Below, piece by piece: positions 28,676 through 37,665 of a stretch of 64,000 nt of DNA. This DNA is from Anaerovorax odorimutans DSM 5092 (GTDB lineage: Bacteria > Bacillota > Clostridia > Peptostreptococcales > Anaerovoracaceae), in contig NZ_AUFC01000002.1 in NCBI RefSeq assembly GCF_000426305.1, positions 186,001 through 250,000 of the forward strand, written 5' to 3'. Made by a program: the position numbers and the translations under genes. Within the stretch, counting starts at the first letter, position 1; each line of letters opens with the position of its first letter. Under the pieces are notes generated by a model that saw nothing but the letters and a program-made list of their open reading frames with translations, searched no databases and had not been told where the DNA came from.

Positions 28676-29410
28676 CTAAAAACTCATGACGATGTTAAAA
28701 GAAACATCGTCTTTTGTTTTATTATAACCACGAATTAAAATTTGTTCTCCATCATAAGCTCTTTCCATGTTAAAGTAATCACTATTTCGTAGTTCAGATA
28801 AGAAATAAATATCCATTCTCTTCAATTGTTTAAGGTTTTCTTGTTCTTCTGGCGTAAAGATATCATACGCAAATTCCCCATATCTGCAATTATTAACATG
28901 ACCGACACAATCGATATAGCTTGGAAAAACAACTCTTTCAATAATAGGTTTAAATGTCATATTAGTTTTAAAATTAGGTGAAGCATCAAGCAAAATGCCT
29001 TCTGTAGGTTCAACCATTGGGAAAGGTACTTCTTTTTTACGAAAAATAGAGCGTTTTTCCACATCAAGCAATACAGAATATGTTGACCCTTGAAACATTA
29101 TATCACCAGAATTATTTTTGAATAATAACTCACGTCTGAAATAAGGTCCTTTATGTTGAGAATACCAAGTATTACCATAGAGAGTCATTCCAGGTTCTAT
29201 AGGCTTTAAAATTTCAACTGACATAGATATTAATGCCCATGCTAATCCATATTTTATAGTGGAATCAACATTGACGTTTAAATCTGACAAATGCTTTTCC
29301 GCCATTTGCTCGAATAAAATTTGATAAGCATATGGTTTCAATTGACTATATTGATTAAAAAAGGAAACAGTAGTTTCCAGTTGATAAACACGTTCTTTTT
29401 CTGTCATCAT
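28676..29410 (-). CDS. acyl-ACP thioesterase family protein
   Basis: Double hot-dog protein of 244 residues resembling bacterial FatA/FatB-type thioesterases that release fatty acids from acyl carrier protein. The first hot-dog half contains WALISMSVEILKPIEPGMTL, the second begins near 150 with PSYIDCVGHVNNCRYGEFAYD, the typical Asn/His/Cys-Glu active-site neighbourhood. AGGGG lies just before the ATG pair. It is convergent with the HD gene and stands alone. An acyl-CoA ligase is nearby (24382), so the two could handle fatty acid turnover, but they are not co-transcribed. Confidence 0.82.
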   Translation of the reverse strand: MMTEKERVYQLETTVSFFNQYSQLKPYAYQILFEQMAEKHLSDLNVNVDSTIKYGLAWALISMSVEILKPIEPGMTLYGNTWYSQHKGPYFRRELLFKNNSGDIMFQGSTYSVLLDVEKRSIFRKKEVPFPMVEPTEGILLDASPNFKTNMTFKPIIERVVFPSYIDCVGHVNNCRYGEFAYDIFTPEEQENLKQLKRMDIYFLSELRNSDYFNMERAYDGEQILIRGYNKTKDDVSFNIVMSF

Positions 29411-29751
29411 CTTAAACCCCTTTAAGTGAATAATAAAATAATTAATTTGTACAATTATGGAAATATATAATAGTATATCATATTTTTCGTTATATTAAAA
29501 TCAATTTAGTTTTTGATATAGATAAAAATCTACAATATTCAAACTCTCTTATTACCTAAAAAGCTTATATTTTGTCAACTTGCGCGCATATATGGCAACT
29601 TGCACAGCTAATATTGATTTATTCAAAAGTTATTATATAATAAGCGTAGAAGTTTATTAAATTTAAGCATATAGTGCAATTGAGGTTAATAATGCGAAAG
29701 TTGTAGCTTATGATTTTATACTAGATTACTTATAAGCGAGGATTTAGATTT
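29411..29751. other. divergent intergenic region
   Basis: These 341 bases separate the leftward thioesterase from the rightward small membrane protein. They hold the second copy of the promoter module (29572-29641) and a leader of about 100 bases. No other gene-like structure is seen. Confidence 0.5.
29572..29641 (+). promoter_or_regulatory. promoter module, copy 2 (shared with 22406-22475)
   Basis: TTGTCA (29572), ATATATGGCAACTTG (29588-29602), -35 TTGATT (29614-29619), 16 bases, -10 TATAAT (29636-29641). Offsets of 16, 26 and 48 bases between blocks equal those in copy 1 exactly, while the spacers differ. Confidence 0.7.
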
Positions 29752-29928
29752 ATGGAAATAAAAGAATTTTTCAGTAAAGCTATTTTAAACTTAATAATAA
29801 GTTCTATAACATTCATTTTAGTATCTTATATAATTAAAGGTTTTGATTTTGAATGGTCCATATTAGTCTTTATTAATTTAGTTTCTTTTTTAACTTTAGT
29901 TATAATTTATAAATTACGTAGAACGTAG
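29752..29928 (+). CDS. small two-helix membrane protein
   Basis: A 58-residue open frame starting MEIKEFFSKAILNLI and ending YKLRRT. Two hydrophobic segments (about 10-28 and 34-53) are separated by a short charged loop KGFDFEW, with basic residues at the C-terminus, so both ends probably face the cytoplasm. GAGGA lies upstream of the ATG. It is driven by the second promoter module. Function unknown; a stress or envelope-associated small protein is a guess. Confidence 0.5.
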   Translation: MEIKEFFSKAILNLIISSITFILVSYIIKGFDFEWSILVFINLVSFLTLVIIYKLRRT

Positions 29929-30387
29929 TGTATAGGGATTATTAAATATAGACTGAATACTCATATTTTATTAACAAACATTATAGTAATAATTGGAAGT
30001 CAGTACAGTGTATATTATTTTGTGTGAAATACTTTGGCTAGTTTAATCTTCAAAAATTCGTTAGAATAAAATAATAGAATGAAAGAGGAGTTAAAAAATG
30101 AAAATATACAATATTTTTAAAAGACTAAAAAAAGAAATACTTATATATTTAAAAGTATTTGTAAAAGTCAAAAATCATTAAAAGTAGTTTATTAATTGAA
30201 ACTTATATTTTTAGAAAAATAATATAATTCACATACTATATTATTTTTGTTACCCTAACGGCATTTTGCAACGAAATTATACATATTACAAATTATAAAG
30301 AATTTATGAATAGTAGCTGTAAAATATTTCTTATATTTCATATTAGGGTATAATAAATAGAAGTACATATAAAATGGAGATTAGCTA
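29929..30387 (+). other. mostly non-coding stretch before the RNA methylase gene
   Basis: Apart from the possible 27-residue peptide at 30098-30181 these 459 bases hold no supported gene. A TATAAT at 30349-30354 is the probable -10 of the methylase gene; its -35 is poor. Confidence 0.4.
30098..30181 (+). CDS. possible basic amphipathic peptide of 27 residues
   Basis: An ATG seven bases behind GAGGAG opens MKIYNIFKRLKKEILIYLKV and ends in KVKNH. The sequence is strongly basic with hydrophobic residues spaced as in an amphipathic helix, like small toxins or leader peptides. The good ribosome site is the main support; the frame is too short to be significant alone. Confidence 0.25.
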   Translation: MKIYNIFKRLKKEILIYLKVFVKVKNH

Positions 30388-31338
30388 ATGAAAATGGATC
30401 AATATATTTACAATGTAAACTATAATGAACAAGATGGTAATTTGTGTGCTTTTGAAGTTAGAGCGCTCTTTGACTATAAACTTAAAGAGAAAGTGTTTTT
30501 TACAAACAAAGAAGTTGATCCTTCTATTAGCCCTTTTATAAAGAATAGAATAAAAATCATATATAAGGAAAATACATTCAATAAAATTCTTGATTTGATT
30601 ATGGCAGAAAACTTTAGCGCTAATGATTTTATGGTTAAGTATGTTGCCATGTATAACAGAGATCCCAATATTAACCAAGGTAAAAAATTGTCAAAAGAAA
30701 TAGGTCTTCGCATATTTGGTTATCCATCTTTTAAATCTCCCAAAATATTATTAGGAATTACAGCTTATAAGGGTTATTGGTATTTTGGTTATTTAGAACA
30801 AAATAATTATAAATGGCGTGCACATAAGCAAAAGCCCCACTCGTTTTCTAGCGCATTAGGAGTGGATATGGCTAAAGTACTTATCAATGTGGCAAGTAAA
30901 GGAGATACTTCAAAATGCTTAATTGATGCCTGCTGTGGTGTTGGAACGGTTACATTAGAAGGTATTTTTGCAGGATATAATATATGTGGATGGGAGATTA
31001 ATCCTAAGATAGCGAAATTGGCTCGTTTAAATTTAGCCTACTATAAATATGATGCTAAAATTGTAACAGGTGATATGAAAAATATTAAAGAACACTATGA
31101 TGCGGTTATTGTTGATTTGCCATATAATAACTTCAGTCATTTTGATGAAGAAAAACAATTGGATATCATTAAGCACGCTAAACAGATTGCCAATAGAATT
31201 ATTATTGTTACGTCAACGGATATTAAAGAAAAGCTATATGCGAATCAACTAAAGATAATTGACTACTGCAAAGCAGAAAAAACAATCAAAGGGGACTTCG
31301 CTCGATATATTTGGATATGTGAGAATAGGAGTAAATAA
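30388..31338 (+). CDS. SAM-dependent RNA methylase of the UPF0020/TRM11 type
   Basis: Putative N2-guanine-type RNA methyltransferase of 316 residues. The C-terminal half has a Rossmann SAM site (LIDACCGVGTVTLEG near 178-192, acidic strand end GWEIN near 202) and the catalytic DLPYN near 244, the (D/N)PPY-like motif of amino-group methylases. The N-terminal part may be a reduced THUMP-like RNA-binding region. TGGAG precedes the ATG. The small membrane protein gene follows three bases after the stop. rRNA or tRNA as substrate cannot be decided. Confidence 0.78.
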   Translation: MKMDQYIYNVNYNEQDGNLCAFEVRALFDYKLKEKVFFTNKEVDPSISPFIKNRIKIIYKENTFNKILDLIMAENFSANDFMVKYVAMYNRDPNINQGKKLSKEIGLRIFGYPSFKSPKILLGITAYKGYWYFGYLEQNNYKWRAHKQKPHSFSSALGVDMAKVLINVASKGDTSKCLIDACCGVGTVTLEGIFAGYNICGWEINPKIAKLARLNLAYYKYDAKIVTGDMKNIKEHYDAVIVDLPYNNFSHFDEEKQLDIIKHAKQIANRIIIVTSTDIKEKLYANQLKIIDYCKAEKTIKGDFARYIWICENRSK

Positions 31339-31340
31339 GT

Positions 31341-31574
31341 TTGAACAACAATAAAAAAAGTTTAATAATATATATAGTAATTAGGATGTCTATAGGTACT
31401 TTGGTAGGTAGTGTAGTTTCATTATTATCAGCAACTCTTTGGCAAAATAAATTTATATCAGTAAGTGGACCAGGATTTGGAGTATATATTGGTTTACTTA
31501 TAGCAGATATAATATGGTGTTTAAAAAGACATAAAGAAAACCAACATAAAATAACCAAGCAAATAGATTTATGA
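31341..31574 (+). CDS. small membrane protein
   Basis: A 77-residue frame opened by TTG with AGGAG (31327-31331) at good distance inside the end of the methylase gene. Two hydrophobic stretches (about 8-30 and 43-60), Gly-rich in the middle, then a basic His/Lys-rich tail. No family recognised. It is probably translated in tandem with the methylase. Confidence 0.5.
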   Translation: MNNNKKSLIIYIVIRMSIGTLVGSVVSLLSATLWQNKFISVSGPGFGVYIGLLIADIIWCLKRHKENQHKITKQIDL

Positions 31575-31912
31575 AAAATGATATAATTTATAAATATAAT
31601 AAAAACAATATTATCGTAAAAGATAATGATTATATGTTGTATAAAAAAATTCATATTTCTATTTCAATTGTAAATTATTTATCACATTATATAATCTAAA
31701 ACTTTATCTTTATTACTACGCATTTCTTACCTTTCTCTTCAATTTTATATTCTGTTTAAAATCTTCTTAAGAACATTTAAAAAAAATTATTTATTAATAA
31801 AAAAACAACCCCTAGGGGGGCTTGCACAATAAGATATTCTTCCTTTATACTTTGTACGACATAATATTACATAATATGACACAAAATAAATTATAATGGA
31901 GGAAATAATATA
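31575..31912. other. intergenic region before the ABC transporter operon
   Basis: These 338 AT-rich bases carry the GC-tract palindrome and promoter at 31806-31851. A 42-codon frame at 31571-31699 overlaps the previous stop as ATGA but has no ribosome site and biased AT-rich composition; I do not call it a gene. Confidence 0.5.
31806..31851 (+). promoter_or_regulatory. promoter of the ABC transporter operon with overlapping GC-tract palindrome
   Basis: -35 TTGCAC (31822-31827), 18 bases, -10 TATACT (31846-31851). Overlapping the -35 is CAACCCCTAGGGGGGCTTG (31806-31824), whose core CCCCTAGGGG is a perfect palindrome in otherwise AT-rich DNA. G/C tracts flanked by inverted AT steps are typical operators of the CsoR/RcnR family of metal-sensing repressors. 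That link is an inference. Confidence 0.55.
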
Positions 31913-33433
31913 ATGAAAAAAAGCTTAATTGCTATTTTGGCTATGTTTTTGGTAATTGTAACTGCTTTTTCAGGATGCGGTAATAATACTGATAATAGTA
32001 AAGAATTAAATGAAAAAATTCTAAAGACTTCAGAATCTTTTGTACTTGAAACATTAAATCCACATTTGGATTACCAAGGGTGGTACACGTCTATTTATGG
32101 TTTGACAGAAGCATTATTTGTTATGAATGATAAATCATCTATAGAACCTTTACTTGCGGAAAGTGCTGAATCAGACGGAAATATATGGACTATTAAAATA
32201 AAAAAAGATATAAGTTTTTCTAATGGTAATAAAATTACATCAGATATAGTTATTCGTAATTTACAAGATACAGGGAAGATAAATTCACGTTTTGCATATT
32301 TAACAGAATGTATTTATGAAAAAATAGATGATAATACATTTACTATTACAACCGACGATATATATCCAACATTATTAAATGACCTAGCAAGTCCTGAACT
32401 TGCCATTGTAGATTTAGACAATAGTGGTGATATGAGTACAGAACTTGTAGCTACAGGTCCATTTGTGGTTTCTTCTTTTGAACCAGGTGGAACTATTAAA
32501 GTTGTTAAAAATGAAAATTACTGGAATGGAGAAGTCAAATTAGACGGTGCGGAATTTTATTATATGCCAGAGCCAGATACATCATTAATGGCAATGCAAA
32601 ATGGGGAAATTGATAGTTATGCCAGCGTAACTGCTGATGCAGCAGAAATATATGCAAAAGCTCCAGACACCTATAAATTAGTAACCATTCCGGCAACAAG
32701 ACTGCAGTTCTATATTTTAAATGAAAACAGAATAGATAGCTCTATTAGAAAAGCAATAAATCTTACTATTGATTCCAAAGCAATTGAAAAATATTTAAAT
32801 GGTACTGTATCAAGTACGGTGGGACCATTTAGTTCTACCACTGCTTACGGAAAGGTAACAAAGGATGCTATTGATACAAAAGCAGCAAAGGCTCTTCTTG
32901 AAAAAGACGGATATGTTCTAAATACAGATGGATATTATGAAAAAGACGGTAAAATTCTTACATTAAATCTTGCATATTATGCAGCAAGAAGTCTGGATAC
33001 CTTAGCTACACTAATGCAAGAACAGTTAAAAGACATTGGTATTAAAGTGGCATTGACTTGCGAAGAAGATCCTGATGGAACTTATATTGCTACAGGAGAT
33101 TTTGATATAGCATTATATTGTATGATTGCAGATAAGGCTTGTGATCCTTACTATTTTGTCAGCTGCACGCTTGCAGAAGGAGCACCATATAATTGTGGTG
33201 GATTCTCTAATTCGGAAACACAAACATTGATAGATAAATTAAAGGTAGAAACAAATTCTGATAAACGTGCAGAATTGGCAAATCAGATTGTACAGATAGC
33301 AATAGATGAAGATGCATTTGGATATGTGGCATTATTTAATAAAACAACTGTTATGAAAACTGGTATAACTAATGTATCTGAAAACTGCCCATTTGATTTT
33401 TATTTCTTAAATGCAAATACAGATATGCAATAA
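31913..33433 (+). CDS. ABC transporter substrate-binding lipoprotein (NikA/OppA family)
   Basis: Captures the substrate outside the cell for the importer encoded downstream. It has 506 residues: a signal peptide with lipobox FSGC (Cys22 region), then an SBP family 5 fold with SESFVLETLNPH, FSNGNKITSD, TGPFVVSSFEPGG and YWNGEVKLDGAEFY. This family binds peptides, nickel, heme or metal chelates. The region PATRLQFYILNE resembles NikA-like members more than peptide binders, but this is judged from memory. GGAGG precedes the ATG. A hairpin after the gene may lower expression of the downstream membrane genes. Confidence 0.85.
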   Translation: MKKSLIAILAMFLVIVTAFSGCGNNTDNSKELNEKILKTSESFVLETLNPHLDYQGWYTSIYGLTEALFVMNDKSSIEPLLAESAESDGNIWTIKIKKDISFSNGNKITSDIVIRNLQDTGKINSRFAYLTECIYEKIDDNTFTITTDDIYPTLLNDLASPELAIVDLDNSGDMSTELVATGPFVVSSFEPGGTIKVVKNENYWNGEVKLDGAEFYYMPEPDTSLMAMQNGEIDSYASVTADAAEIYAKAPDTYKLVTIPATRLQFYILNENRIDSSIRKAINLTIDSKAIEKYLNGTVSSTVGPFSSTTAYGKVTKDAIDTKAAKALLEKDGYVLNTDGYYEKDGKILTLNLAYYAARSLDTLATLMQEQLKDIGIKVALTCEEDPDGTYIATGDFDIALYCMIADKACDPYYFVSCTLAEGAPYNCGGFSNSETQTLIDKLKVETNSDKRAELANQIVQIAIDEDAFGYVALFNKTTVMKTGITNVSENCPFDFYFLNANTDMQ

Positions 33434-33449
33434 TCTGTATGAAAGTTAG

Positions 33450-33482
33450 AGAGCACAACTTTTTAATAGTTATGCTCTTTTT
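33450..33482 (+). terminator. intra-operon hairpin (partial terminator)
   Basis: AGAGCA (33450-33455) and AACT pair with AGTT and TGCTCT (33473-33478), followed by TTTTT. Its place between binding protein and permease is common where the binding protein is needed in excess. Confidence 0.7.
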
Positions 33483-33507
33483 ATCGTTATAAATACAGGA
33501 GTATATA

Positions 33508-34434
33508 GTGAAAAATTATATCATAAAACGTTTAGCACAGTTAATACCTATCATTTTAGGTCTTACTTTTTTAACCTTTGCCTTACTTTATATATCCCCG
33601 GGAGATCCTGCACAAAAAAAACTAATTGCACAAGGGGTAGCAACTACAACGGAAGTATTAGAAAAAACAAGAGAAGAAATGGGACTAAATCAACCCTTTA
33701 TAAAGCAATATGCAGATTGGCTTGTCAATTTGCTTCATGGTGATATGGGTATTTCTTATAAAGATGGTACGCCGGTTGCTCAGAAATTAGAAAAAGGAAT
33801 AAAATATACTTTTATTTTAGCTACTAGTGCTTTCGTTTTATCGATTATAATTTCTATTCCTCTTGGTATGTATACAGCAGTAAGAAAAAATTATTTTTCT
33901 GATTACGTCATTCAGTTTTTATGTTTTGCTGGAAATGCTATACCTAATTTTCTTCTCGCAATTATATTAATTTATTATTTTTGTATACGCATGAAAATTT
34001 TTCCTGTTATTGCAAAGGGAACTATACAAGGGCTTTTTTTACCAACACTAGCGTTATCATTACCTTTAATTAGCCGATTTATCCGCCAAATCAGAGTAGC
34101 TGCAATAGAGCAATTAGGAAAAGATTATGTAAAGGGCGCAAGAGCAAGAGGTATTAAAGAAAATTACATTATAATTTATAATGTATTACGTAATTCCATG
34201 ATTTCTATTATTACAGTACTGGGCTTATCCATAGGTACATTGATGGGAGGAAGTGTAGTAATAGAAAGTATATTTATGTGGCCAGGAATCGGTAAACTAG
34301 TAATGGATTCTATTACTGCAAGAGATTATCCTGTAATTCAAGGTTTTGTAATCATAATGGCAATTATTTATGTTGTTGTAAATCTTGTAATTGATATTTG
34401 TTACCATTTTTTAGACCCAAGAATAAAGGAGTAA
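33508..34434 (+). CDS. ABC transporter permease (NikB/DppB type)
   Basis: Membrane subunit of the importer, 308 residues, opened by GTG behind CAGGAG. The N-terminus YIIKRLAQLIPIILGLTFLTF is typical of the family. Six helices follow, with the cytoplasmic EAA loop KDYVKGARARGIKENYIIIYN near 208 that docks on the ATPase. It pairs with the next permease 9 bases downstream. Confidence 0.92.
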   Translation: MKNYIIKRLAQLIPIILGLTFLTFALLYISPGDPAQKKLIAQGVATTTEVLEKTREEMGLNQPFIKQYADWLVNLLHGDMGISYKDGTPVAQKLEKGIKYTFILATSAFVLSIIISIPLGMYTAVRKNYFSDYVIQFLCFAGNAIPNFLLAIILIYYFCIRMKIFPVIAKGTIQGLFLPTLALSLPLISRFIRQIRVAAIEQLGKDYVKGARARGIKENYIIIYNVLRNSMISIITVLGLSIGTLMGGSVVIESIFMWPGIGKLVMDSITARDYPVIQGFVIIMAIIYVVVNLVIDICYHFLDPRIKE

Positions 34435-34443
34435 TATGTTAAT

Positions 34444-35304
34444 ATGTGCAGGATAAAACTAAATCTAAATAATAGAAATATAACAAAGAGTACTGTTAGA
34501 AAAAAGGTGATTTTTTTCTCTATATTGGCAATGATTTTGATATTTGTTAGCTTACTGGCACCTTATATTACACCAAATGATCCATATGCAACAAATTTTT
34601 CTTATATGAAATCAGCTCCAACTCTTCAGTTCATTTTTGGAACAGATAAATTAGGACGCTGTATTTTTTCTAGAGTACTTATGGGAACTATGACTTCCAT
34701 TTTTTCTGCGCTCTTTCTAGTAATAACAACTATGATAACAGGAACCACGCTTGGTGTTATAGCAGGATATTATGGAGGTATTCTTGATAATCTTATTATG
34801 CGCTTAGTTGATATTCTATTGACCTTTCCTCAAATGGTTCTTGCAATTGCTGTAGCTGGAGTGTTAGGTGGTAATATGACAAATGCAATTATTGCACTTG
34901 GAATCACTGGGTGGACATTATACGCGCGACTGGCAAGAAGTCAGGTAATAGCTTTAAAACAAGAAGAATATATTGATGCGGCAAGACTTTGCGGTAATAG
35001 CAGTATACGAATTATTATTGTTCATATACTGCCAAATATTACGGGAGAAATTATAGTAAATGCAACTATACAAATTGGTATAACAATGCTTGGATTTGCC
35101 GGCTTATCTTATCTCGGACTTGGAGTACAGGTTCCAGAAGCAGAATGGGGTTCAATGATAAATGAAGCAAGAGGATATATACAGCAAGCGCCTTGGGCAG
35201 TTCTGGCACCAGGAATGGCACTATTTGTTACAGTATCGGTTTTTAATCTTTTGGGAAATGCTATAAGTGATTATATTGGTATAAGGAGCAGTAACCATGA
35301 ATAA
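34444..35304 (+). CDS. ABC transporter permease (NikC/DppC type)
   Basis: Second membrane subunit, 286 residues. It has the NikC/DppC layout: an N-terminal helix near 24-44 followed by the PNDPYATNF segment and five more helices, with the EAA loop QEEYIDAARLCGNSSIRIIIVHILPN near 178 in the family position. The start at 34444 lacks a strong own ribosome site; GGAGTAATATG just upstream opens a short out-of-frame peptide, so reinitiation is possible. It overlaps the ATPase gene by 8 bases. Confidence 0.9.
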   Translation: MCRIKLNLNNRNITKSTVRKKVIFFSILAMILIFVSLLAPYITPNDPYATNFSYMKSAPTLQFIFGTDKLGRCIFSRVLMGTMTSIFSALFLVITTMITGTTLGVIAGYYGGILDNLIMRLVDILLTFPQMVLAIAVAGVLGGNMTNAIIALGITGWTLYARLARSQVIALKQEEYIDAARLCGNSSIRIIIVHILPNITGEIIVNATIQIGITMLGFAGLSYLGLGVQVPEAEWGSMINEARGYIQQAPWAVLAPGMALFVTVSVFNLLGNAISDYIGIRSSNHE

Positions 35305-36865
35305 TACAGTTCTTTCCGTAGAAAATCTATCTGTAAATTATGGCGGTATAGATGTAATATCTAGTATAAATTTTAAATTAAATAAAGGAGAAATTTTAGG
35401 AATTGTTGGTGAGAGCGGGAGTGGAAAAAGTACATTGCTAAAGACAATCTTACCTATAGATGATCTTGGTATTTTTTTATCTGGTGGGAAAATAATATTT
35501 GAAAATAAAATTTTATCTTCTATGACAATAATGCTAAGAAAAGAATTACGTGGTAAACATATTGGGATAATATTTCAAAATCCTAAAACTTCATTTAACC
35601 CAATCCGTACTTACAGAAAACAATTTATTGAGACATTAAAAAGCCATGGAAAATATAAAAAAGAAAATTTTGAAAATCAAATTTTAGAAATTTTTCAAAA
35701 CCTTAATCTCTTAGAAGGTCAGAGAATTTTAGATAGTTGCCCTTATGAAATGAGTGGGGGTATGAATCAAAGAATTGCAATTGCCTTATCAGTTTTATTA
35801 GAACCTTCTTTGCTTCTTTTAGACGAGCCTACCAGTGCATTAGACGTTACAGCACAAGAACAGGTAATTGATGAATTACTTCGCATGAGAGAATATTATC
35901 AAACATCAATAATTATTGTAACGCATAATATTAGAGTAGTATCTAAAATAGCTGATAAATTGGGAGTTATGAATAAAGGAAAAATTGTGGAATTTGGTAC
36001 GGCAAAAGATGTACTGGAAAATCCAAAACATTTATATACAAAAAGTTTGTTTAAAGCTGTTCCTCAAATTGGGAATCTGGTGGATAAAAAGAAAGAAAAT
36101 AAAACTACAGATCATCTATTAGAACTTAAAAATATAAGTAAAGAATTTCAAAAATACAAAAAATCTTTTCAAGCTGTTTCACAGGTAAATATGTATCTGA
36201 AACCAGGAGAAATATTAGGAATTGTAGGAGAAAGCGGCAGTGGGAAAAGTACATTATTAAAGCAGATAGGTGGATTACAGAAAGCTACAGATGGAACAAT
36301 CTTTTTTAAAGGGAAAAATATTGTTTTAAATCGAACAAAAACTGAGTTCTGTGGTATTCAAATGATTTTTCAAAATGTTTTCGAATCTTTTAATCCAAGA
36401 AGAAAGATACGGTCTTCTATTAGTGAAACATTAAAAAATCTTTGCGGGATTAAAAATAAAATTGAATTAAATGCAAAAATTGATAGTCTTATGGAAAAAG
36501 TTGGTTTAAAACCAAGCCTTGCAGATCGATACCCTCTAGAATTAAGCGGTGGTCAGTGTCAGCGTGCAGCTATTGCCAGAGCTATTTCTGTCAATCCAGA
36601 TTTGTTACTATGTGATGAAATCACAAGTGCATTAGATGTTTCGGTTCAATCAGAAATAATGAAATTATTAATAAAGTTGGCAAAAGAATCTCATATGGCA
36701 ATAATATTCGTATCCCATGATATTGTATTAGTAACTAATATTTGTGAAACTATTATGGTAATGCATGAAGGTAAATGCATTGAATCAGGTACTGCAAAGG
36801 AAATTATTACAAATCCTAAAAAAGATTATACTAAGCAATTATTGGAATACGCATTTGAAAGATAA
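35297..36865 (+). CDS. fused double ABC ATPase (NikD-NikE type)
   Basis: Drives the importer. The 522 residues contain two complete nucleotide-binding domains in one chain. Domain 1 (about 1-255) has GESGSGKST near 38, signature MSGGMNQR near 155 and LLLDEPTSALD near 176. Domain 2 (about 270-522) has a second GESGSGKST near 313, signature LSGGQCQR near 417 and a Walker B LLLCDEITSALD near 438, where Ile replaces the usual Pro after the catalytic Glu. In Nik and Opp systems these are usually two proteins. Followed 12 bases later by the first methyltransferase. Confidence 0.92.
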   Translation: MNNTVLSVENLSVNYGGIDVISSINFKLNKGEILGIVGESGSGKSTLLKTILPIDDLGIFLSGGKIIFENKILSSMTIMLRKELRGKHIGIIFQNPKTSFNPIRTYRKQFIETLKSHGKYKKENFENQILEIFQNLNLLEGQRILDSCPYEMSGGMNQRIAIALSVLLEPSLLLLDEPTSALDVTAQEQVIDELLRMREYYQTSIIIVTHNIRVVSKIADKLGVMNKGKIVEFGTAKDVLENPKHLYTKSLFKAVPQIGNLVDKKKENKTTDHLLELKNISKEFQKYKKSFQAVSQVNMYLKPGEILGIVGESGSGKSTLLKQIGGLQKATDGTIFFKGKNIVLNRTKTEFCGIQMIFQNVFESFNPRRKIRSSISETLKNLCGIKNKIELNAKIDSLMEKVGLKPSLADRYPLELSGGQCQRAAIARAISVNPDLLLCDEITSALDVSVQSEIMKLLIKLAKESHMAIIFVSHDIVLVTNICETIMVMHEGKCIESGTAKEIITNPKKDYTKQLLEYAFER

Positions 36866-36877
36866 GGAGCAATAAAA

Positions 36878-37609
36878 TTGGAATATGTAAAAGAACGTGT
36901 AAAAGGTTATTGGACAAAACGTGCACATGATTTTGCTACAGTACGCAAAATAGAATTGGAAGATAAAATAAGTAATCGTTGGATGAATGAAATTATGAAA
37001 TATCTTCCTTTAGAAAGAAGATTAAAAATTTTGGATGTGGGAACTGGAACGGGATATTTTGCTTTATTGCTTGCGAAACAAGGACATGAAGTACATGGCA
37101 TTGATTTAACACCTGCAATGATAGAAGAAGCAAAAAAATTATCTGAAGAAATGAAGTATGAAATCCAGTTTGATGTAATGGATGCACAAAAGTTAAAATT
37201 TGAAGAAGAAAGCTTTGATGTGGTAATTACACGTAATCTAACCTGGACATTACCTGAACCAGAACAAGCATATAGTGAATGGAGGCGTGTTTTGGTAAAA
37301 GGTGGAATACTTTTAAATTTTGATGCCGATTTTGGTCATGAAGTTCGCAGCATGGAAGAAAATAAAACTATGTACAATATTAATACCACCGGATTACATA
37401 TTGGAATGACACAAGAGTTATATCAAGAATCTAATCAAATTACAAAATCTATGTCAATTAGTAAAAATAAGAGACCAGATTGGGATCTTAATGTGATAAA
37501 AAAGATAGGGTTTTCAAATTATCAATGTGATAGAAAAGCAGGTGCTCGTATTTTAAGAGAAAAAAACGGTAAATTTGCTCCTACTTTTCTTATTACTGCT
37601 CAGAAATAA
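36878..37609 (+). CDS. class I SAM-dependent methyltransferase 1 of the transporter locus
   Basis: Small-molecule type methyltransferase of 243 residues, opened by TTG behind AAGGAG. Motif I ILDVGTGTGYF is at 51-61, the acidic strand end HGIDLTP near 73, and the characteristic post-motif RNLTWTLPEPEQAYSEWRRV near 119-138, then LLNFDADF. It is a paralogue of the next gene: both share RNLTW, AY-EW-RVL and LLNFDA at matching positions. Located in the same transcript as the importer, it may build or modify the transported ligand. Substrate unknown. Confidence 0.82.
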   Translation: MEYVKERVKGYWTKRAHDFATVRKIELEDKISNRWMNEIMKYLPLERRLKILDVGTGTGYFALLLAKQGHEVHGIDLTPAMIEEAKKLSEEMKYEIQFDVMDAQKLKFEEESFDVVITRNLTWTLPEPEQAYSEWRRVLVKGGILLNFDADFGHEVRSMEENKTMYNINTTGLHIGMTQELYQESNQITKSMSISKNKRPDWDLNVIKKIGFSNYQCDRKAGARILREKNGKFAPTFLITAQK

Positions 37610-37665
37610 ATATAAATTTATCAAATATTTTAAAACCAATTAAAGATATATAAAGGGAAATAAAT

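Noticed and set aside
31571-31699. 42-codon frame overlapping the previous stop as ATGA
   Set aside because: The overlap hints at coupled translation, but there is no ribosome site and the residues (Ile, Asn, Tyr, Lys) follow the base composition.
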